From contig BEHX01000006.1 of assembly GCA_002898295.1 (NCBI GenBank), positions 1 to 64,000 on the forward strand: a stretch of DNA of 64,000 nt, written 5' to 3'. Below, piece by piece: positions 52,992 through 62,175 of this stretch; within the stretch, counting starts at the first letter, position 1, and the number at the start of each line of letters is the position of its first letter. This DNA comes from a bacterium HR21. GTDB taxonomy: Bacteria > Bacteroidota > Ignavibacteria > Kapaibacteriales > HRBIN21. Made by a program: the position numbers and the translations under genes. The notes beneath the pieces were generated by a model. It searched no databases, was not told the origin of the DNA, and was given only the letters and a program-made list of their open reading frames with translations.

Positions 52992-54070
52992 TATCCGTGG
53001 ACCTCAACGGCAAAGCGGAGGCGGTTTTCGATTTCGGCAGGAAGCGGAGGAATTTCCGCCGGAGGGAGCAGGTAGCTGGCAAGGCTGCTGAGGTCCTGAA
53101 AAATGTGCTGCTGCAGCGTTGTCTGCAGCAGGTACTCATACCCGCTGGAGCCTCCTGTGCCGACTTTGCGTCCGATCATCCGATTGACCATCACCGCATG
53201 GCGGTACCGCCAGAGGCTGAAACGGTGGTCGAGACGGATCAGGGCATCCAAGAAGCGGAACGGAAGCTGCAAGAGCGGGTAGTCCCGGTAGAGCATGATG
53301 AAGAGCGCTGCCAAGGTTGCCCGGTGCGAAAGCCGCCGCTGCCGCCGGCGTAGAAGTTCCTCGTAGCGCTCGGGCTCGAAGAGCGCGTGGAAAGCGGATT
53401 CATTGACGTGTATCTGCTGGAGTTTCCGGTGCTTCTCCTCGTCTGTCAGTGCGGGGTGTTCCAGGACGGCACGGCGTTCCCGTTCGAACATGCGGATGAC
53501 CGCTCCCCGATAAGCCTCCCAGAAGCGATATGCCCCCACTTCCAGGAAGGGCATCCGTTCCAGCCATGCTTGGACAGCGCCGAAGAGGGTCGGTTGAGAA
53601 CGTGCGGCTTGGAGCTCGGCTCGGTCGCGCTCGTCGAGACTCTGCTCAAAGCCTTTCAAGACACGGGTTTCATCATCCAGCCCCAGCCGGATTTCCAACA
53701 GGCGAAATTGCAAGGACTGAAAGCCGCTGGCAGGATGGAGGAGGTCGCGAAACGCCAGGAAGTCCAGCGGCGTCATGGTCTCCAGCAGGTCAAATTGGGC
53801 GATAGCCAGGCGGAAAATCTCCCCGATGCGCTCCAGCCGGAAGAGCGCCGTTGCAACTTCGTGTTCGGGAACATACGGCTGCTGGACAATCGTGATGATC
53901 GAATCCAGCTCGTAGAGCGCCTGCTTGAACCAGAGCTCGTAGACTTGGTGGACAGTGATGAAGAGCATCTCGTCGTGGGCAGCTTTCCCCTGCTGGCGAC
54001 TCCGAGGATGCTGCGCGGAGAGGATGGTGTCGAGTGCAAGGTAGTCGCGGTAGTAGAGGTGGTCTGCCAT
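52991..54070 (-). CDS. kynA: Tryptophan 2,3-dioxygenase
   Basis: A 359-residue heme enzyme that opens the indole ring of tryptophan to form N-formylkynurenine, the first step of the kynurenine pathway. FITVHQVYELWFKQALYELD is the N-terminal substrate-binding region with the active-site His. WRYRHAVMVNRMIGRKVGTG and GGSSGYEYL are the heme-side signature, where WRYRH probably supplies the iron ligand. The length is rather more than the usual ~280-300 residues of bacterial forms. No other kynurenine-pathway gene is next to it; it lies between comF and a lipoprotein gene. Confidence 0.93.
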   Translation of the reverse strand: MADHLYYRDYLALDTILSAQHPRSRQQGKAAHDEMLFITVHQVYELWFKQALYELDSIITIVQQPYVPEHEVATALFRLERIGEIFRLAIAQFDLLETMTPLDFLAFRDLLHPASGFQSLQFRLLEIRLGLDDETRVLKGFEQSLDERDRAELQAARSQPTLFGAVQAWLERMPFLEVGAYRFWEAYRGAVIRMFERERRAVLEHPALTDEEKHRKLQQIHVNESAFHALFEPERYEELLRRRQRRLSHRATLAALFIMLYRDYPLLQLPFRFLDALIRLDHRFSLWRYRHAVMVNRMIGRKVGTGGSSGYEYLLQTTLQQHIFQDLSSLASYLLPPAEIPPLPAEIENRLRFAVEVHG

Positions 54071-54079
54071 GGTGTGACC

Positions 54080-55444
54080 TCAATTGCGGTAGTACCACAG
54101 GTCATCCCGTCGGAAGAGGCGTTCCCCGAGCCCGGCACCGATACCGATGTACCAACCCCGGAAGGAAGTTGCTTCTTGCAGCAGGTCCCACCATTGACTC
54201 CCGCGCAGGGGGGAGCCATTTGCAAAGCCAGCTACGGCGCAGAGGGTGAAGAACTCAGAGAGGCGCAGTACTAGCCGAGCAGAGAGCGCAACAGCGCTTG
54301 AGGGGTAATAGAGTGCTTCGGCACCCAGATCGCCGTAGAGCCCAGCAGGGACAAGCTCGCGCCAGTAGCCCAGTCGGAGCGGCAGGATGCCGATGGCACC
54401 GCCATCAGTCCCCATCAGGAGTGCCGTTGCCAGCGATGTTCCGGCATAGAATCCCGGGGGACCAACAGGGAGAGCCAGCTGGACAGGGAACAAGCGCACA
54501 AGCAAGCCTGTTATGAGGGGTGATGGTCCTTCGGTCCAAATGGACCGCGAGGAAGAGGTACGCAGGAAGAGGAACTGTCCGAGCCCAACACTCCATGCGG
54601 AGTGGCGATGCTCGCGCCATTCCTGGTATAGCTCCTCTTCACGATTGAGGAAGTCCAGCAGCGAGGTGCCCAGTCCAGCATAGAGTGTGGCAACGCTGGT
54701 CCCAGCCTCTGCCTGGAGGGACTGTGCAGGGTTTTGTCCCCACAGGAAGCCGACATATCCCCGGAGGTTGACCCCACCGAGGGAGCCGACCTCCAGTGAA
54801 GCATTCAGGTGGAGATACTGCGATGGGATGAGGCTAACTCCAATGCCGATGGCTGCAGCAGCATAGGGAGGTTCCTCCCGCCAATACCAGCGCTTGCGCA
54901 GATAGAGCGGGAGAATCCCTGCAAGCCATTCCTGCTCATCCCGACGGAGCTGGAAGAGCTCTACGGCGGTGGTCCCCACGCTCCAGTCTCGGGCGCCGTG
55001 GAACCAGGGAAAGCGGTACTCTACAATGCCGAAACGGCGCCATGCACCAGTGAACAGGGGCGAACCCCGAGGAGAGCTTCCTTGCTGGGGGAGGTCGGGA
55101 AAGAGTCCGAAGAGTCCGGCATCGTATGCCTGGTCTGCGGGCGCTGTGCCGAGCAGTCCAACGCTCTCGAAGAGCCCGACGCGGATGAAATTCGGATAGT
55201 GGCGTTCTACGATGCTATCACGCAACACCGCCGTGTGGTGTATTGCCGTCTGCCGAAGGCTGGGAAAGAGGACGCCGCGGTCGGCTTCGCCAGGAGGATT
55301 CCGGAGCTGGGTCTGCACGAGCGTATCCCGCTCAAGGAGCGTGTATGTGTCGCGTTCGGTTCGGGTAAGAGGGCTCTGCAGCAGGTCCGTTGCTGCTGCG
55401 CAGCCGCCGAGCAGGAGGAGGAACGCAGGCAGCACCGCTTTCAT
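54080..55444 (-). CDS. Lipoprotein with beta-barrel-like body, unknown function
   Basis: A 454-residue protein. MKAVLPAFLLLLGGC is a lipoprotein signal peptide with lipobox LGGC. Much of the rest has alternating hydrophobic residues, aromatic residues and Gly (for example AAAIGIGVSLIPSQYLHLNA and NLRGYVGFLWG), the look of beta-strands in an outer-membrane barrel or of a large beta-sandwich. I cannot name a family. The start ATG 55444 overlaps the preceding lipoprotein gene's stop by ATGA. A companion of that small lipoprotein is likely. Confidence 0.75.
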   Translation of the reverse strand: MKAVLPAFLLLLGGCAAATDLLQSPLTRTERDTYTLLERDTLVQTQLRNPPGEADRGVLFPSLRQTAIHHTAVLRDSIVERHYPNFIRVGLFESVGLLGTAPADQAYDAGLFGLFPDLPQQGSSPRGSPLFTGAWRRFGIVEYRFPWFHGARDWSVGTTAVELFQLRRDEQEWLAGILPLYLRKRWYWREEPPYAAAAIGIGVSLIPSQYLHLNASLEVGSLGGVNLRGYVGFLWGQNPAQSLQAEAGTSVATLYAGLGTSLLDFLNREEELYQEWREHRHSAWSVGLGQFLFLRTSSSRSIWTEGPSPLITGLLVRLFPVQLALPVGPPGFYAGTSLATALLMGTDGGAIGILPLRLGYWRELVPAGLYGDLGAEALYYPSSAVALSARLVLRLSEFFTLCAVAGFANGSPLRGSQWWDLLQEATSFRGWYIGIGAGLGERLFRRDDLWYYRN

Positions 55445-55758
55445 GGCTGGAGGGAGAGGATTTCCACAACCTCGATGCAGGTTCCAACCCCACAGCTTGG
55501 ACGGCACTCCGGGCGCAGCAGAGCGCGGAGCCGCACACGGGCATTGTCTCGCCGCAGCTGCTGCAGGAGTCGCTCCGGACCATGGAGTTCGTAGAAGGCT
55601 TTCTCCTGCATGCCGCCCGTCTCCAGCATCCAGCAGAGCTGCGAATCCATCCGGAGCGGGTTGACGGTTCCGGATAACTCTACCAGTGTCCCTTGCAGCC
55701 GAGCCGAGGAGCAGCCCCACAGAATTCCCAGAGCAATCAGCACGCTAAGCCTTCGCAT
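55441..55758 (-). CDS. Small lipoprotein of unknown function
   Basis: A 105-residue protein with lipoprotein signal (MRRLSVLIALGILWGC, lipobox LWGC). The mature part seems to be an OB-like or beta-rich domain: LQGTLVELSGTVNPLRMDSQ, with three Cys in CRPSCGVGTC near the end. I do not recognise it. It overlaps the M20 peptidase by 14 bases and the next lipoprotein by four, so all three are probably one transcript. Start at ATG 55758. Confidence 0.72.
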   Translation of the reverse strand: MRRLSVLIALGILWGCSSARLQGTLVELSGTVNPLRMDSQLCWMLETGGMQEKAFYELHGPERLLQQLRRDNARVRLRALLRPECRPSCGVGTCIEVVEILSLQP

Positions 55759-57115
55759 GGGCGTACTCCTGCAGAAACAGTGCCGATGCAAGGATTCCAC
55801 GCAGGAAGTTCTTCACGTGGAAATGCTCATTCGGGGCATGGGCACCCTCGGTTTCCAGCCCCAGCCCCATGAGGACGACAGGGACGCGGAAGAGCTCGGT
55901 GAACCACTCAACGACGGGGATCGTGCCGCCTTCGCGGACGAAAACCGGTGAGCGCCCGAAGACACGGGCGAGTGCTCGTGCTGCCGCGTGCAGCGGAGGG
56001 CTATCGAGCGGGATCACAACGGGATTGGCGCTGTGGAGCACGCGTATCTCAACCGACGCTGTCGGCGGTGCCAGAGCGCGGATGGCAGCTTCAGTTTTCC
56101 GAGCAATGTCATCGGCGCGCTGGTGAGGTACCAGGCGCATGGAGAGTTTTGCCGAAGCAACGGCTGGCAGCACAGTCTTTGCTCCCGTTCCTGTAAAGCC
56201 ACCGATGATACCGTTGATGTCCAGAGTCGGGCGCAGCCAACGGCGTTCCAGCACGGAGTAGCCTAGCTCGCCGAACAGACACGGTGCTCCGAGCTGGTGA
56301 CGGAGCTCTTCCTCATCGGGAGAAAGCTCGGCAAGACGCTGCCGCTCTTCGGGGGTCGGCTCCAGCACATCGTCGTAGAACCCCGGGATCGTTATGCGCC
56401 CGTAGCCATCACGGAGTCCAGAGAGGATGTGGGCAAGTACCAGAATGGGGTTGTCAACAACGCCGCCGAAGACGCCGGAGTGGAGATCCGCTGCTGCTGT
56501 GCGGACGCTGACTTCGAGGTAGCACAAGCCCCGAAGCCCATAGCAGAGTGTGGGCAGATCGTCACGGTAGAGCGCTGTGTCAGAGATGAGAACCGCATCG
56601 CAGCCGAGCAGTTCCGGATGCGTCTCCAGGAACGGGCGCAGGTGAATGCTCCCGATTTCCTCTTCCCCTTCCACCAGGAGAATGACGTTAAGCGGGAGAC
56701 GGTCCAGGCGTACCAAGGCTTCCAGAGCCTTCACGTGGGCGAAGAATTGTCCCTTGTTGTCTGTTGCCCCGCGGGCGTAGAGGCGACCGTCCCGGAGTAC
56801 AGGCTCGAAAGGTGGAGAGTCCCAGAGTTCTACGGGATCCGGCGGCTGGACATCGTAGTGCCCGTAGATGAGCACCGTCGGAGCCTGGGGGGAGATTTCC
56901 CAGCGGGCATAAACAAGGGGATGTCCTTCGGTGGGGAAAAGCTCCAAGCGAGTTGGTGCAAGGAGGGCAAGGTGATCGCAGAGCCACTCGGCGCAGGCGC
57001 GGACATCCGCAGCGTGCTCCGGGAGGGTGCTGATACTCGGGAAGCGAAGCAAGCTCATCAGTTCGCTCAGAAAACGCTCCCGGTGCTGCGCCACGTAGGT
57101 CTCAAGCTCCTGCAT
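55745..57115 (-). CDS. M20-family metallopeptidase (dipeptidase-like)
   Basis: A 456-residue zinc peptidase. GHYDVQPPDPVELWDSPPF holds the first zinc His and Asp, ARGATDNKGQ the bridging Asp, VEGEEEIGS the catalytic and zinc Glu, and DLHSGVFGG belongs to the lid domain where dimerisation takes place. LHSANPVVIPLDSPP is near the C-terminal zinc site. It resembles cytosolic dipeptidases; no signal peptide is visible. The start at ATG 57115 sits right after the tyrosine kinase stop codon region. Confidence 0.93.
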   Translation of the reverse strand: MQELETYVAQHRERFLSELMSLLRFPSISTLPEHAADVRACAEWLCDHLALLAPTRLELFPTEGHPLVYARWEISPQAPTVLIYGHYDVQPPDPVELWDSPPFEPVLRDGRLYARGATDNKGQFFAHVKALEALVRLDRLPLNVILLVEGEEEIGSIHLRPFLETHPELLGCDAVLISDTALYRDDLPTLCYGLRGLCYLEVSVRTAAADLHSGVFGGVVDNPILVLAHILSGLRDGYGRITIPGFYDDVLEPTPEERQRLAELSPDEEELRHQLGAPCLFGELGYSVLERRWLRPTLDINGIIGGFTGTGAKTVLPAVASAKLSMRLVPHQRADDIARKTEAAIRALAPPTASVEIRVLHSANPVVIPLDSPPLHAAARALARVFGRSPVFVREGGTIPVVEWFTELFRVPVVLMGLGLETEGAHAPNEHFHVKNFLRGILASALFLQEYAHAKA

Positions 57116-57116
57116 T

Positions 57117-59495
57117 TCAGCTGGGCGTCCGTGGTACTCTGCGGCGGTGCGCGTCGGAGTCGCTGTAGTAGTGGTAGTAGCGGTAATAACGGTAGTAGCG
57201 GTAGTACGAGCCGTAAGTTGTGGTGATATCGAACTCGTTGAGCACTGCCCCGGCAATTCGGGCAGAGACGCGCTCGAGCATTTCCCGAGCTTTGAGCAGG
57301 GCATCAATGCGGGTCTCGTTCGCACGGGCTACGAGAATGTAGACAGAGGCTAGGGGAGCCAAGACGAGCGCGTCCGTGACGGAAATGATCGGCGGGGTAT
57401 CGATGAGCAGGAGGTCGTACTGCTGCCGGAGTTGCTGGAGGAGCGTCCGGGTCCGCTCCGAGCCCAAGAGCTCCGAGGGATTCGGGGGAATAGGACCGCA
57501 GGTGAGGACATCGAGATTCCGAATCCCTGTCGGGCGGCACGCTTGTTCGGCAGGAAGTTCTCCGATGAGCACGTTGACCAGGCCCGGTTCCCGTCCGAAG
57601 CCGAAGACAGAGTGGACAGACGGACGCCGCAGGTCGGCATCCACCAGCAGCGTCTGGTACCCTGCCTGGGCAAAGGTGATGGCAAGGTTGACCGCCGTTG
57701 TTGTCTTCCCCTCTTGCGGGACAGAGCTGGTGATCACAACCACGGGGTGGGCGGTGTCAACGATTGCAAACTGGAGGGCGGTGCGGACGGCACGGTAATT
57801 TTCTGCAATCGGCGATTTTGGATTGCAGTGCGAGATGAGATGGGGTGGGAGTGTTTGCTCAGCAGGGAAGCGGCTGTAGAACGCAGTATCTTCCTCGCTT
57901 TGAGCCAGCAGCGCTGCGTCCTGCGCGGTGAGGTCTGGAGGGATTCGGGGAATCGCTGCCAGGACGACCGTCCCGCTGTTTTCTACATCCTCCGGGGATC
58001 GAATCGTGGTGTCGGTCAAAGCACGCAGCAAGACAAAGCCAATCCCGAGAAGCAGCCCCAAGAGGGTTGCAACAGTCATGTTCAGGGAGCGGTTCGGGCT
58101 GATAGGGCGGCTCGGAGGGAGTGCCCGCTCCAGAATAGAGACGGTGGCGAACACGGACTGCTCGGCAATAATGGCTTCGTTGAGCTTTTCCGAGAGTAGC
58201 TCGTGGAGCTTCTCGAGGCTTCCTGTTGTGCGCCGGAGCCGTGCCAGGGCGATGATCTGGGCGGGGAGCTGTTGGAATTCTCCTTCCGCTTTTCGCCGTG
58301 CCTGCTCGATGGCAGCAAGGCGTGCTTCCTCGGCACGGAGTTGGACGCTGAGCTCGAAGACCTTCTGCCGCAGGTTCTGCAGTGCTGCCGTTGGTCCACC
58401 CCCTTCTGGGGCGAGGGGGAGCGCTCCGAGCTTGGAGCGCTTGAGCTCTTCGGTGCGCTGCCGGAGCTTTTCCTTGAGTTCGGCAAGCTGAGCTTCCAGT
58501 TGCTGCATCTGGGTCTGGAAGTAGACCGAGCTTGCAACGATGGGTTTGCTCGCAAGGATAAGGTCCCGCTGTACCTCAAGCTGGGCAATCTGCTGCTGCA
58601 GCGTCTCGATGTAAGGCGAGGAGACCGCGGAGAGCTCCTCTGCCAATGTCGGCTCAATTTCCCGGAGCTGGCGTTGATACTGTTCTAGGGTCTGCCGGAG
58701 GGCATCGCGCGCGATACGAGCTTCGCTGGCTTTGCCATCCAACTCCGCCAATTGCGTCACGAGGGCGTTAGCGCGGGCGTCCAACTCCATGGAGCCAGTC
58801 CGGCTCATGTAATCCTGCAGTGCTTGCTCGGCTTTTGCCAGAGTGTCTCGCGTCCATTCGTACTGCTGCTGGAGGAATTCTCGCACCCGGCGGGCGTTTG
58901 CCCGATTGTTCTGCTCGTTGACCTGGAGGTACACTTCGGCGAATGTGTTCGCAATGAGGGCAGCCTCCTGCGGATCGTTGGTGCGGACACGGATGTCTAC
59001 AATGTCAGCATCTCGGGTCGGGACCAAATTGACGACACTGCGGACACGGGCGGCAAGCGCTTGGAGACTATCCTCCCAGGTGCGCAGTGGCGGGGCTTTC
59101 TTCCCCTTGGAAAAGTCTGCAAGGGGAAGCTGGGTCCCGGAACGGACTTTCCGCCAGAGGGCTTCCGCCACCGCCTGCATGGTCTCGTGGGCATTCATCT
59201 GCATGAGTTCGTTACGCAGCGTGCGCTCATCCTGCCCGCCTAATCCAACCAAGACAATGCCGGTGGGAGGACGGCTTGTATTGACCAGCAGGCGGGCTGA
59301 GGCTTCGTAGATGAAGGGACGGGTCCAGGTGTAGTAGAAAGCAGCAGCAAGGATAGCACCGGTGATGCCGATAATCCACCACTTCCCCTGCCAGATCAGG
59401 TGCAAGTAGTCCACAAGCGTGAAATGGCGTTGCAAGGAGAGAGGAGCGCTCCCATTGCGAGAGGCAGCCTGACGCGCTCGCGGGGTAGTTGGCAT
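57117..59495 (-). CDS. Polysaccharide biosynthesis tyrosine autokinase (Wzc type)
   Basis: A 792-residue inner-membrane protein. It has a membrane helix (WWIIGITGAILAAAFYYTWT) followed by a Wzz-like chain-length domain with long coiled coils, a second helix (TVATLLGLLLGIGFVLLRAL) and a cytoplasmic BY-kinase: SSVPQEGKTTTAVNLAI (Walker A), TLLVDADLRRP (Walker A') and YDLLLIDTPPII (Walker B). The C-terminal tail carries eleven Tyr in a YYR repeat, the phosphorylation cluster. It controls capsule or exopolysaccharide export. The start at ATG 59495 has GGAGGAATCC upstream. Confidence 0.95.
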   Translation of the reverse strand: MPTTPRARQAASRNGSAPLSLQRHFTLVDYLHLIWQGKWWIIGITGAILAAAFYYTWTRPFIYEASARLLVNTSRPPTGIVLVGLGGQDERTLRNELMQMNAHETMQAVAEALWRKVRSGTQLPLADFSKGKKAPPLRTWEDSLQALAARVRSVVNLVPTRDADIVDIRVRTNDPQEAALIANTFAEVYLQVNEQNNRANARRVREFLQQQYEWTRDTLAKAEQALQDYMSRTGSMELDARANALVTQLAELDGKASEARIARDALRQTLEQYQRQLREIEPTLAEELSAVSSPYIETLQQQIAQLEVQRDLILASKPIVASSVYFQTQMQQLEAQLAELKEKLRQRTEELKRSKLGALPLAPEGGGPTAALQNLRQKVFELSVQLRAEEARLAAIEQARRKAEGEFQQLPAQIIALARLRRTTGSLEKLHELLSEKLNEAIIAEQSVFATVSILERALPPSRPISPNRSLNMTVATLLGLLLGIGFVLLRALTDTTIRSPEDVENSGTVVLAAIPRIPPDLTAQDAALLAQSEEDTAFYSRFPAEQTLPPHLISHCNPKSPIAENYRAVRTALQFAIVDTAHPVVVITSSVPQEGKTTTAVNLAITFAQAGYQTLLVDADLRRPSVHSVFGFGREPGLVNVLIGELPAEQACRPTGIRNLDVLTCGPIPPNPSELLGSERTRTLLQQLRQQYDLLLIDTPPIISVTDALVLAPLASVYILVARANETRIDALLKAREMLERVSARIAGAVLNEFDITTTYGSYYRYYRYYRYYHYYSDSDAHRRRVPRTPS

Positions 59496-59537
59496 GGATT
59501 CCTCCGATGGCAGGCAATGGCTGTGCCTGAGCAAACC

Positions 59538-59545
59538 CAAAAATA
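59538..59545 (-). promoter_or_regulatory. Possible -7 promoter element upstream of the tyrosine autokinase
   Basis: TATTTTTG on the - strand fits TAnnTTTG and lies 42 bases before the ATG. The nearest upstream TTG is 15 bases away, shorter than the usual 19-21. Confidence 0.35.
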
Positions 59546-59621
59546 CGGCTTTGCTTCCAGCAAGGAAGCCTGCACGAAGGCGGGGGCATTGCTCGTTTCT
59601 GCTGCTGTGGAGAACGCTGCA

Positions 59622-60731
59622 ATGCGGTGGATTGGTGTCATCGCTGCCGTCGTGCTCTGGGGTTGTGCGGAGAGCCCGCTCGAGGAGCTTCCGATGCCGG
59701 AGGAGCGCACGGTGAGGATTGCATCAGACTTACTCGGCGGAACGGAAGGTGAGCCGGGAAAGGAGTATACGTTCACCGCGGTGGCTCCTTCCCGCCCGGC
59801 ATGGTTTCGCCTGGAGTGGGATTTCGGCGATGGCTCGCCGCGGCAGGTTCTCATCGGGACCCTCCAAGTGCGACATCAGTTCGTTGAGGCAGGGACATAC
59901 ACGGTAGTTGCGCGGTTGCTCGACCAAGCAACGGGAGCGCTATGGGCGCTTGGGACTGTGGTGGTCAACATTCGCCCGACGCCGCCTCCGCCACCGATGG
60001 TCACACTCCCAGCGGGACGCTTCCTCATGGGCTCCACGCGGGATATTGCCGAGCAGCCGGTCCACGAGGTAGAGTTGACCCACGCTTTCCTCGTGTTGCA
60101 AACGGAGGTCACGCAAGAGCTCTGGACTGCCGTCATGGGCTACAATCCTAGCTGGTTCCGAGGGGCACAATTGCCGGTGGAGAATATCACCTGGTGGGAG
60201 GCAGTAGAGTTCTGCAACCGTCTCTCGCTCCGCCATGGGCTGCAGCCTTGCTATACACGCCGTGGGGATACGGTCTTCTGGGACCACACGGCGAATGGGT
60301 ATCGGCTCCCGACGGAGGCAGAGTGGGAGTATGCGTGTCGTGCCGGTACTGTCACCGATACCTATGCGGGCGATCTCCGCCAGCCGTGGGGTGCCTGCGA
60401 GGAGGAGGAGCCGGAGCTGGAGCGCATTGCCTGGTACTGTCGCAATAGCGATGACCGTACCCATCCAGTCGGGCAGAAGCAGCCCAACCGCGCTGGGCTG
60501 TTCGACATGTTAGGCAATGTGGCCGAATGGGTTTGGGATTGGTTTGATCCACAAGCATACCAGAGGCACGAGCCGAAGGACCCGTCGGGACCGCTTTCGG
60601 GTGTGCGGCGGGTCGTGCGGGGAGGAGCATGGAGTATGGGAAGCTCGGCGTTGCGCTCGGCAGCTCGTTTGAGTGCCTCCCCATGGCATCACTCGCCTGC
60701 GGTTGGCTTTCGGATCGTACGCACGCCATGA
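59622..60731 (+). CDS. Lipoprotein with PKD-like domain and SUMF1/FGE-like domain
   Basis: A 369-residue protein. MRWIGVIAAVVLWGC is a lipoprotein signal. Residues ~35-125 are PKD-like (WFRLEWDFGDGSPRQVLIG, a later HQFVEAGTYTVVAR). Residues ~135-369 are a formylglycine-generating-enzyme-like fold: RFLMGSTRDIAEQPVHEVEL, NPVE-like LPVENITWWEAVEFCNRLS, RLPTEAEWEYACRAG and GNVAEWVWDWF. At RRVVRGGAWSMGSSALRSAA the Cys pair of true FGEs is absent, so it may be non-catalytic. It overlaps the next gene by four bases (ATGA). Start ATG 59622. Confidence 0.9.
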   Translation: MRWIGVIAAVVLWGCAESPLEELPMPEERTVRIASDLLGGTEGEPGKEYTFTAVAPSRPAWFRLEWDFGDGSPRQVLIGTLQVRHQFVEAGTYTVVARLLDQATGALWALGTVVVNIRPTPPPPPMVTLPAGRFLMGSTRDIAEQPVHEVELTHAFLVLQTEVTQELWTAVMGYNPSWFRGAQLPVENITWWEAVEFCNRLSLRHGLQPCYTRRGDTVFWDHTANGYRLPTEAEWEYACRAGTVTDTYAGDLRQPWGACEEEEPELERIAWYCRNSDDRTHPVGQKQPNRAGLFDMLGNVAEWVWDWFDPQAYQRHEPKDPSGPLSGVRRVVRGGAWSMGSSALRSAARLSASPWHHSPAVGFRIVRTP

Positions 60732-62074
60732 GATTCCGACGGGCGATACTCGTGCTGGGTGGGATAGCGCTCTGGAGCAGCTGTTCGCCGGAGTCTGGAC
60801 CGACCGCCCCACCGGGCAGAGCCGGGCGCAGCGATACGGTGGCAGCCCTCCGCCGTGTGGTTGCCGAGGCAGAGCGGTGTCAGCCGTGCCATCCGCAGCA
60901 CTACGAGGAGTGGCGCATCTCCATGCATGCCTACGCGGTAGAAGATCCGGTCTTCCACGCACTCAATGCACTCATGCTCAAAGGGCAGCCCGTGGTGGAC
61001 GAGCAGTTCTGCATGCGGTGCCACTCTCCTCTGGGGTCGCTTTTCGGGGAAACACTCCCGGGAGTGCGGAAAGAGCAGCTCTCGCCCGTCGCCCGGCAGG
61101 GGATTACCTGCGACGTCTGTCATATGATGGCGCTTCCCCATCCGGCGGGGCGGGGTGTGGAACGCTTCCGGCTGGATGGAGCGCGGATTGGGACGCTGCC
61201 CGATCCTGCGCCGAACACCTTCCATGCGTCGGTCTCTGAGCCACTGCTCGGGCAATCGGAAGCCTGTGCCCCGTGTCACGATGTGGTCAATCCGCTCGGG
61301 GTACTGGTAGAGCGCACGTATACGGAGTGGCGCGAAAGCCTCTTCCCAGCTCGTGGCATCACGTGCCAGGTCTGTCATATGCCCTGGCAGGAGGAGCCGG
61401 TTGCCGTTGGTGGACCGGTGCGTCGGCGTCATCGTCACCTGATGCCCGGTGTGGATGTTCCGCTGTCAGAGTTCCCCGGACGAGAACAGCTCCTGGAGGC
61501 GGTTGAGTACCTATTGCAGAATGCACTCCGCATGACGGTCACGGTGCCCTCGGAGATATCCCGAGATGGCCTCCTCCGGGTTCGTGTGGTGCTCTCCAAC
61601 ACTATCACTGGGCACGATATCCCCACGGGCTCTATTTTCACCCGCCAAATGTGGGTAGAGGTCGTCGTGCAGGACGCGGCAACCGGGCGTGTCCTCTATG
61701 AGAGCGGTACGCTCGATTCGTACGGGGATTTACGCACACTGCACAGTATGGACGTCCAAGCCGGGCGGCTTCCGCTCGATACGGCGCTTGTCCTCTTCAA
61801 TGGGACAGCCCTGCGCAATGGCAGACCAGCCTTTTTCTGGGAAGCCCATACGGTCGAATTCCGGACTATTCCCGCCTTCGATAGCCGGACGGCTGTCTAC
61901 GCGATTCCTCCGCCGCCAGGAGGATGGACCGGGGACCTTGAGGTGCGGATCCGCCTCCGTTTCCGGGCGCTCCCGCCGTATCTGCTCCGGAGCCTGGGAC
62001 TGGGAGAGCTAGTTGGGCGGCTCCCTGTCTTCGACATGGAGCAGGAGCTGTACCAGGTGCGGATTCGCCTCTGA
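60728..62074 (+). CDS. Pentaheme cytochrome c (c554-like), probable lipoprotein
   Basis: A 448-residue exported multiheme cytochrome. It has a signal peptide ending at LWSSC, a possible lipobox. Five CxxCH motifs bind heme: CQPCH, CMRCH, CDVCH, CAPCH and CQVCH, all between residues ~50 and ~235. The C-terminal ~200 residues form a beta-rich domain with the NTITGHDIPTG motif often found after such heme domains. An electron-transfer role outside the inner membrane is likely; the partner is unknown. It is translationally coupled to the FGE-like lipoprotein. Confidence 0.9.
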   Translation: MRFRRAILVLGGIALWSSCSPESGPTAPPGRAGRSDTVAALRRVVAEAERCQPCHPQHYEEWRISMHAYAVEDPVFHALNALMLKGQPVVDEQFCMRCHSPLGSLFGETLPGVRKEQLSPVARQGITCDVCHMMALPHPAGRGVERFRLDGARIGTLPDPAPNTFHASVSEPLLGQSEACAPCHDVVNPLGVLVERTYTEWRESLFPARGITCQVCHMPWQEEPVAVGGPVRRRHRHLMPGVDVPLSEFPGREQLLEAVEYLLQNALRMTVTVPSEISRDGLLRVRVVLSNTITGHDIPTGSIFTRQMWVEVVVQDAATGRVLYESGTLDSYGDLRTLHSMDVQAGRLPLDTALVLFNGTALRNGRPAFFWEAHTVEFRTIPAFDSRTAVYAIPPPPGGWTGDLEVRIRLRFRALPPYLLRSLGLGELVGRLPVFDMEQELYQVRIRL

Positions 62075-62088
62075 AGGAAGCTTGCGGC

Positions 62089-62114
62089 AAAAAGCGTAAT
62101 TTGCGTTGCTTTTT
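62089..62114 (+). terminator. Possible AT-rich hairpin before rpsA
   Basis: AAAAAGC (62089-62095) and GCTTTTT (62108-62114) are 7-bp arms 12 bases apart, ending in a T-run. It lies 15 bases after the cytochrome stop and could end that transcript. The stem is weak. Confidence 0.35.
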
Positions 62115-62175
62115 CAGGTCTACCCTGCCCGAAGATTGTTGGGGTATGTCTCACTGACAGAGAGTAGCGGAGTGA

